Source: Variovorax terrae
Lineage (GTDB): Bacteria; Pseudomonadota; Gammaproteobacteria; Burkholderiales; Burkholderiaceae_C
Length of the DNA stretch: 64,000 nucleotides
Direction: 5' to 3'
Assembly (NCBI RefSeq): GCF_022809125.1
Contig: NZ_JALGBI010000001.1
Coordinates: 372,001 to 436,000, forward strand
Shown here: positions 62,513-64,000 of the stretch, piece after piece
Layout of the letters: every line of letters begins with the position of its first letter
How positions within the stretch are numbered: the first letter of the stretch is position 1
Notes under the pieces: generated by a model
What the model was told of the DNA's origin: nothing
What the model saw: the letters and a program-made list of their open reading frames with translations, nothing else
Databases searched by the model: none
Program-made: the position numbers and the translations under genes

Positions 62513-62577
62513 TGCTCACTTTTCGATAGCAAGAAAGAACCGCTCCGCCTGGACATCAGGCCCATTTGCCACTGAAA
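62513..62577 (-). repeat. Dispersed GTCC/GCTAT element, copy F, between hslV and hslU
   Basis: On the minus strand TTTTCAGTGGCAAATGGGCC, TGATGTCCAGGCGGA, GCGGTTCTTTCTTGCTATCG and AAAAGTGAGCA. The element spans nearly the whole 92-base gap, and its end supplies the bases just before the hslU start. Confidence 0.85.
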
Positions 62578-62586
62578 ACGCCCGCC

Positions 62587-63912
62587 ATGTCGTCCATGAC
62601 CCCCCAGGAGATCGTCTCCGAACTCGACCGCCACATCGTGGGCCAGGCGCAGGCCAAGCGCGCCGTGGCCATTGCCTTGCGCAACCGCTGGCGCCGCCAG
62701 CAGGTCGATGAAAAGCTGCGCGGCGAGATCACGCCCAAGAACATCCTGATGATCGGCCCCACCGGCGTGGGCAAGACCGAGATCGCGCGCCGCCTGGCGC
62801 GGCTGGCCGATGCGCCCTTCATCAAGGTCGAGGCCACCAAATTCACCGAGGTCGGCTACGTGGGCAAGGACGTGGATTCGATCATCCGCGATCTGGCCGA
62901 CATGGCCGTCAAGCAGACCCGCGAGACCGAGATGCGCAAGGTGCGCACGCGCGCGGAAGATGCCGCGGAAGACCGCCTGCTCGATGTCCTGATCCCTGCC
63001 GCCCGCACGGCGGAGGCCCAGGGCGCCGCGCCGGACAGCGCCGCGCGCCAGGCCTTCCGCAAGAAGCTGCGCGAGGGGCAGCTCGACGACAAGGACATCG
63101 AGATCGATCTCGCCGAAGCCCGGCCCCAGCTCGAGATCATGGGGCCGGCCGGCATGGAAGACATGGCCGAGCAGCTGCGCGGCATGTTCAGCCAGTTCGG
63201 CGGCCAAAAACGCAAGACGCGCAAGCTCAAGATCGCCGAGGCGATGAAGCTGCTGATCGACGAAGAGGCCGGCAAGCTGGTCAACGAGGACGAGATCAAG
63301 ACACAGGCCATTGCCAGCGCCGAGCAGAACGGCATCGTGTTCATCGACGAGATCGACAAGGTGGCGTCGCGCTCCGACACGGGCGGTGCCGACGTGTCGC
63401 GCCAGGGCGTGCAGCGCGACCTGCTGCCGCTGGTCGAGGGCACGGCCGTGTCCACCAAGTACGGCATGGTCCGCACCGACCACATCCTGTTCATTGCCTC
63501 GGGGGCCTTCCACCTGAGCCGGCCCAGCGACCTGATTCCCGAACTGCAGGGGCGCTTCCCGATCCGGGTGGAGCTGCAGTCGCTGTCGGTGCAGGATTTC
63601 GAGGCCATCCTGACGCAGACCCATGCTTCGCTGGTGAAGCAGTACCAAGCGCTGCTCGCAACGGAGAATGTCACCATCGAATTCACGCCCGAAGGCATCA
63701 CGCGGCTGGCGCGCATTGCCTACGAGGTCAACGAACGCACCGAGAACATCGGCGCGCGCCGCCTGTCCACGGCGATGGAGCGCCTGCTCGACGAGGTGAG
63801 CTTCGACGCGACCCGGCTGGAGGGCCAGAAGGTGACGATCGACGCGGCCTACGTCGATGCACGCCTGGAGGAACTGAGCCGCAATGAGGATTTGTCCCGT
63901 TACATTCTCTAA
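62587..63912 (+). CDS. hslU: ATP-dependent protease ATPase subunit HslU
   Basis: 441 residues of AAA+ family: [20 protein letters not shown] (Walker A), [20 protein letters not shown] (pore GYVG), the I-domain (about 110-240), [16 protein letters not shown] (Walker B), and a C-terminus ending [10 protein letters not shown], whose tail inserts in HslV. ATG 62587 fits the family; a TTG 21 bases upstream lies in the repeat element. It unfolds substrates for HslV. Confidence 0.95.
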   Translation: MSSMTPQEIVSELDRHIVGQAQAKRAVAIALRNRWRRQQVDEKLRGEITPKNILMIGPTGVGKTEIARRLARLADAPFIKVEATKFTEVGYVGKDVDSIIRDLADMAVKQTRETEMRKVRTRAEDAAEDRLLDVLIPAARTAEAQGAAPDSAARQAFRKKLREGQLDDKDIEIDLAEARPQLEIMGPAGMEDMAEQLRGMFSQFGGQKRKTRKLKIAEAMKLLIDEEAGKLVNEDEIKTQAIASAEQNGIVFIDEIDKVASRSDTGGADVSRQGVQRDLLPLVEGTAVSTKYGMVRTDHILFIASGAFHLSRPSDLIPELQGRFPIRVELQSLSVQDFEAILTQTHASLVKQYQALLATENVTIEFTPEGITRLARIAYEVNERTENIGARRLSTAMERLLDEVSFDATRLEGQKVTIDAAYVDARLEELSRNEDLSRYIL

Positions 63913-63917
63913 CCCCT

Positions 63918-63933
63918 TGGGGCAGCAGCCCCA
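63918..63933 (+). terminator. Possible terminator after hslU
   Basis: TGGGGC-AGCA-GCCCCA forms a 6-bp stem 6 bases after the stop codon, followed by TTGCTTC. Weak U-tract. Downstream to the window end is AT-richer and holds AGCGCGCGCT, but no gene is recognisable. Confidence 0.45.
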
Positions 63934-64000
63934 TTGCTTCACAAAACACATTCATAGCGCGCGCTAAGTGCTTAATTTAGAACGACTTTCTGGCAATCGA

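Noticed and set aside
63956..63965. AGCGCGCGCT palindrome near the window end
   Set aside because: Alternating GC palindromes are common in such DNA and there is no neighbouring gene start to interpret.

Overview
The window is chromosomal DNA of very high GC and dense coding. It most likely comes from a Comamonadaceae-type betaproteobacterium (order Burkholderiales). Supporting signs are the tripartite tricarboxylate (Bug/TctC) binding protein, the LivHMGF modules, the gltIJKL order, the dapF-DUF484-xerC run, a DksA with an alanine/lysine-rich tail next to hslVU, and a bacterial type A RNase P RNA. The family-level assignment is inference from protein style and synteny; no rRNA or marker search was possible. 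No tRNA, rRNA, phage, IS element or CRISPR array was seen.

Layout. 1-2.9 kb: 3' end of a Bug binding protein, convergent with a TctD/TctE-like two-component pair. 3.0-10.4 kb: a TetR-controlled, tightly overlapping operon (SDR, carboxyltransferase, acyl-CoA dehydrogenase, biotin carboxylase/BCCP, second acyl-CoA dehydrogenase) that resembles acyclic-terpene (atu) or branched acyl-CoA catabolism. 10.4-18.4 kb: a complete tripartite RND efflux operon (outer-membrane factor, adaptor, MdtB-like pump) followed by a Cus-type response regulator and sensor. 18.6-27.4 kb: a thioesterase, then a LivH-M-G-F ABC importer with an acyl-CoA synthetase and two paralogous binding proteins. 27.5-33.6 kb: enoyl-CoA hydratase, YciA-like thioesterase, Atm1-type ABC exporter, PPOX protein, TIGR02594 hydrolase-like protein and a polar amino acid ABC permease plus binding protein. 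33.8-40.5 kb: a HypT-like LysR regulator, aspartase, and a glutamate/aspartate importer with two binding proteins. 40.5-48.1 kb: rnk, pyrC, NYN protein, DUF3025, htpX, a YXWGXW lipoprotein, a COG2509 flavoprotein and cysteine synthase. 48.15-64 kb: rnpB, a pseudouridine synthase, a Nudix/metallo-beta-lactamase fusion, dapF-DUF484-xerC, a PhnD-like binding protein, a 7TMR/degenerate GGDEF protein, rlmI, a COG0523 GTPase, dksA, a STAS protein and hslVU.

The most unusual signal is a dispersed family of about 55-70 bp elements, ten clear copies and one partial. They share a GTCC core and a TGCTA...TAGCA-type short inverted repeat. Five copies lie between genes and five lie inside genes without breaking the reading frame. 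Within genes, each orientation is always read in the same frame, so unrelated proteins (a TetR regulator, a biotin carboxylase and a Nudix/MBL protein) share a short ALQK-x-EQE-x-T-like peptide. This looks like a protein-invading small repeat comparable in principle to Rickettsia palindromic elements.

Two further themes recur. Several genes have a -10-like hexamer 5-7 bases before ATG, which predicts leaderless mRNAs; rnpB, whose 5' end is fixed by homology, has the same geometry. Intrinsic-terminator hairpins lie between the binding-protein gene and the permease gene in both polar amino acid ABC operons, which would favour excess binding protein.
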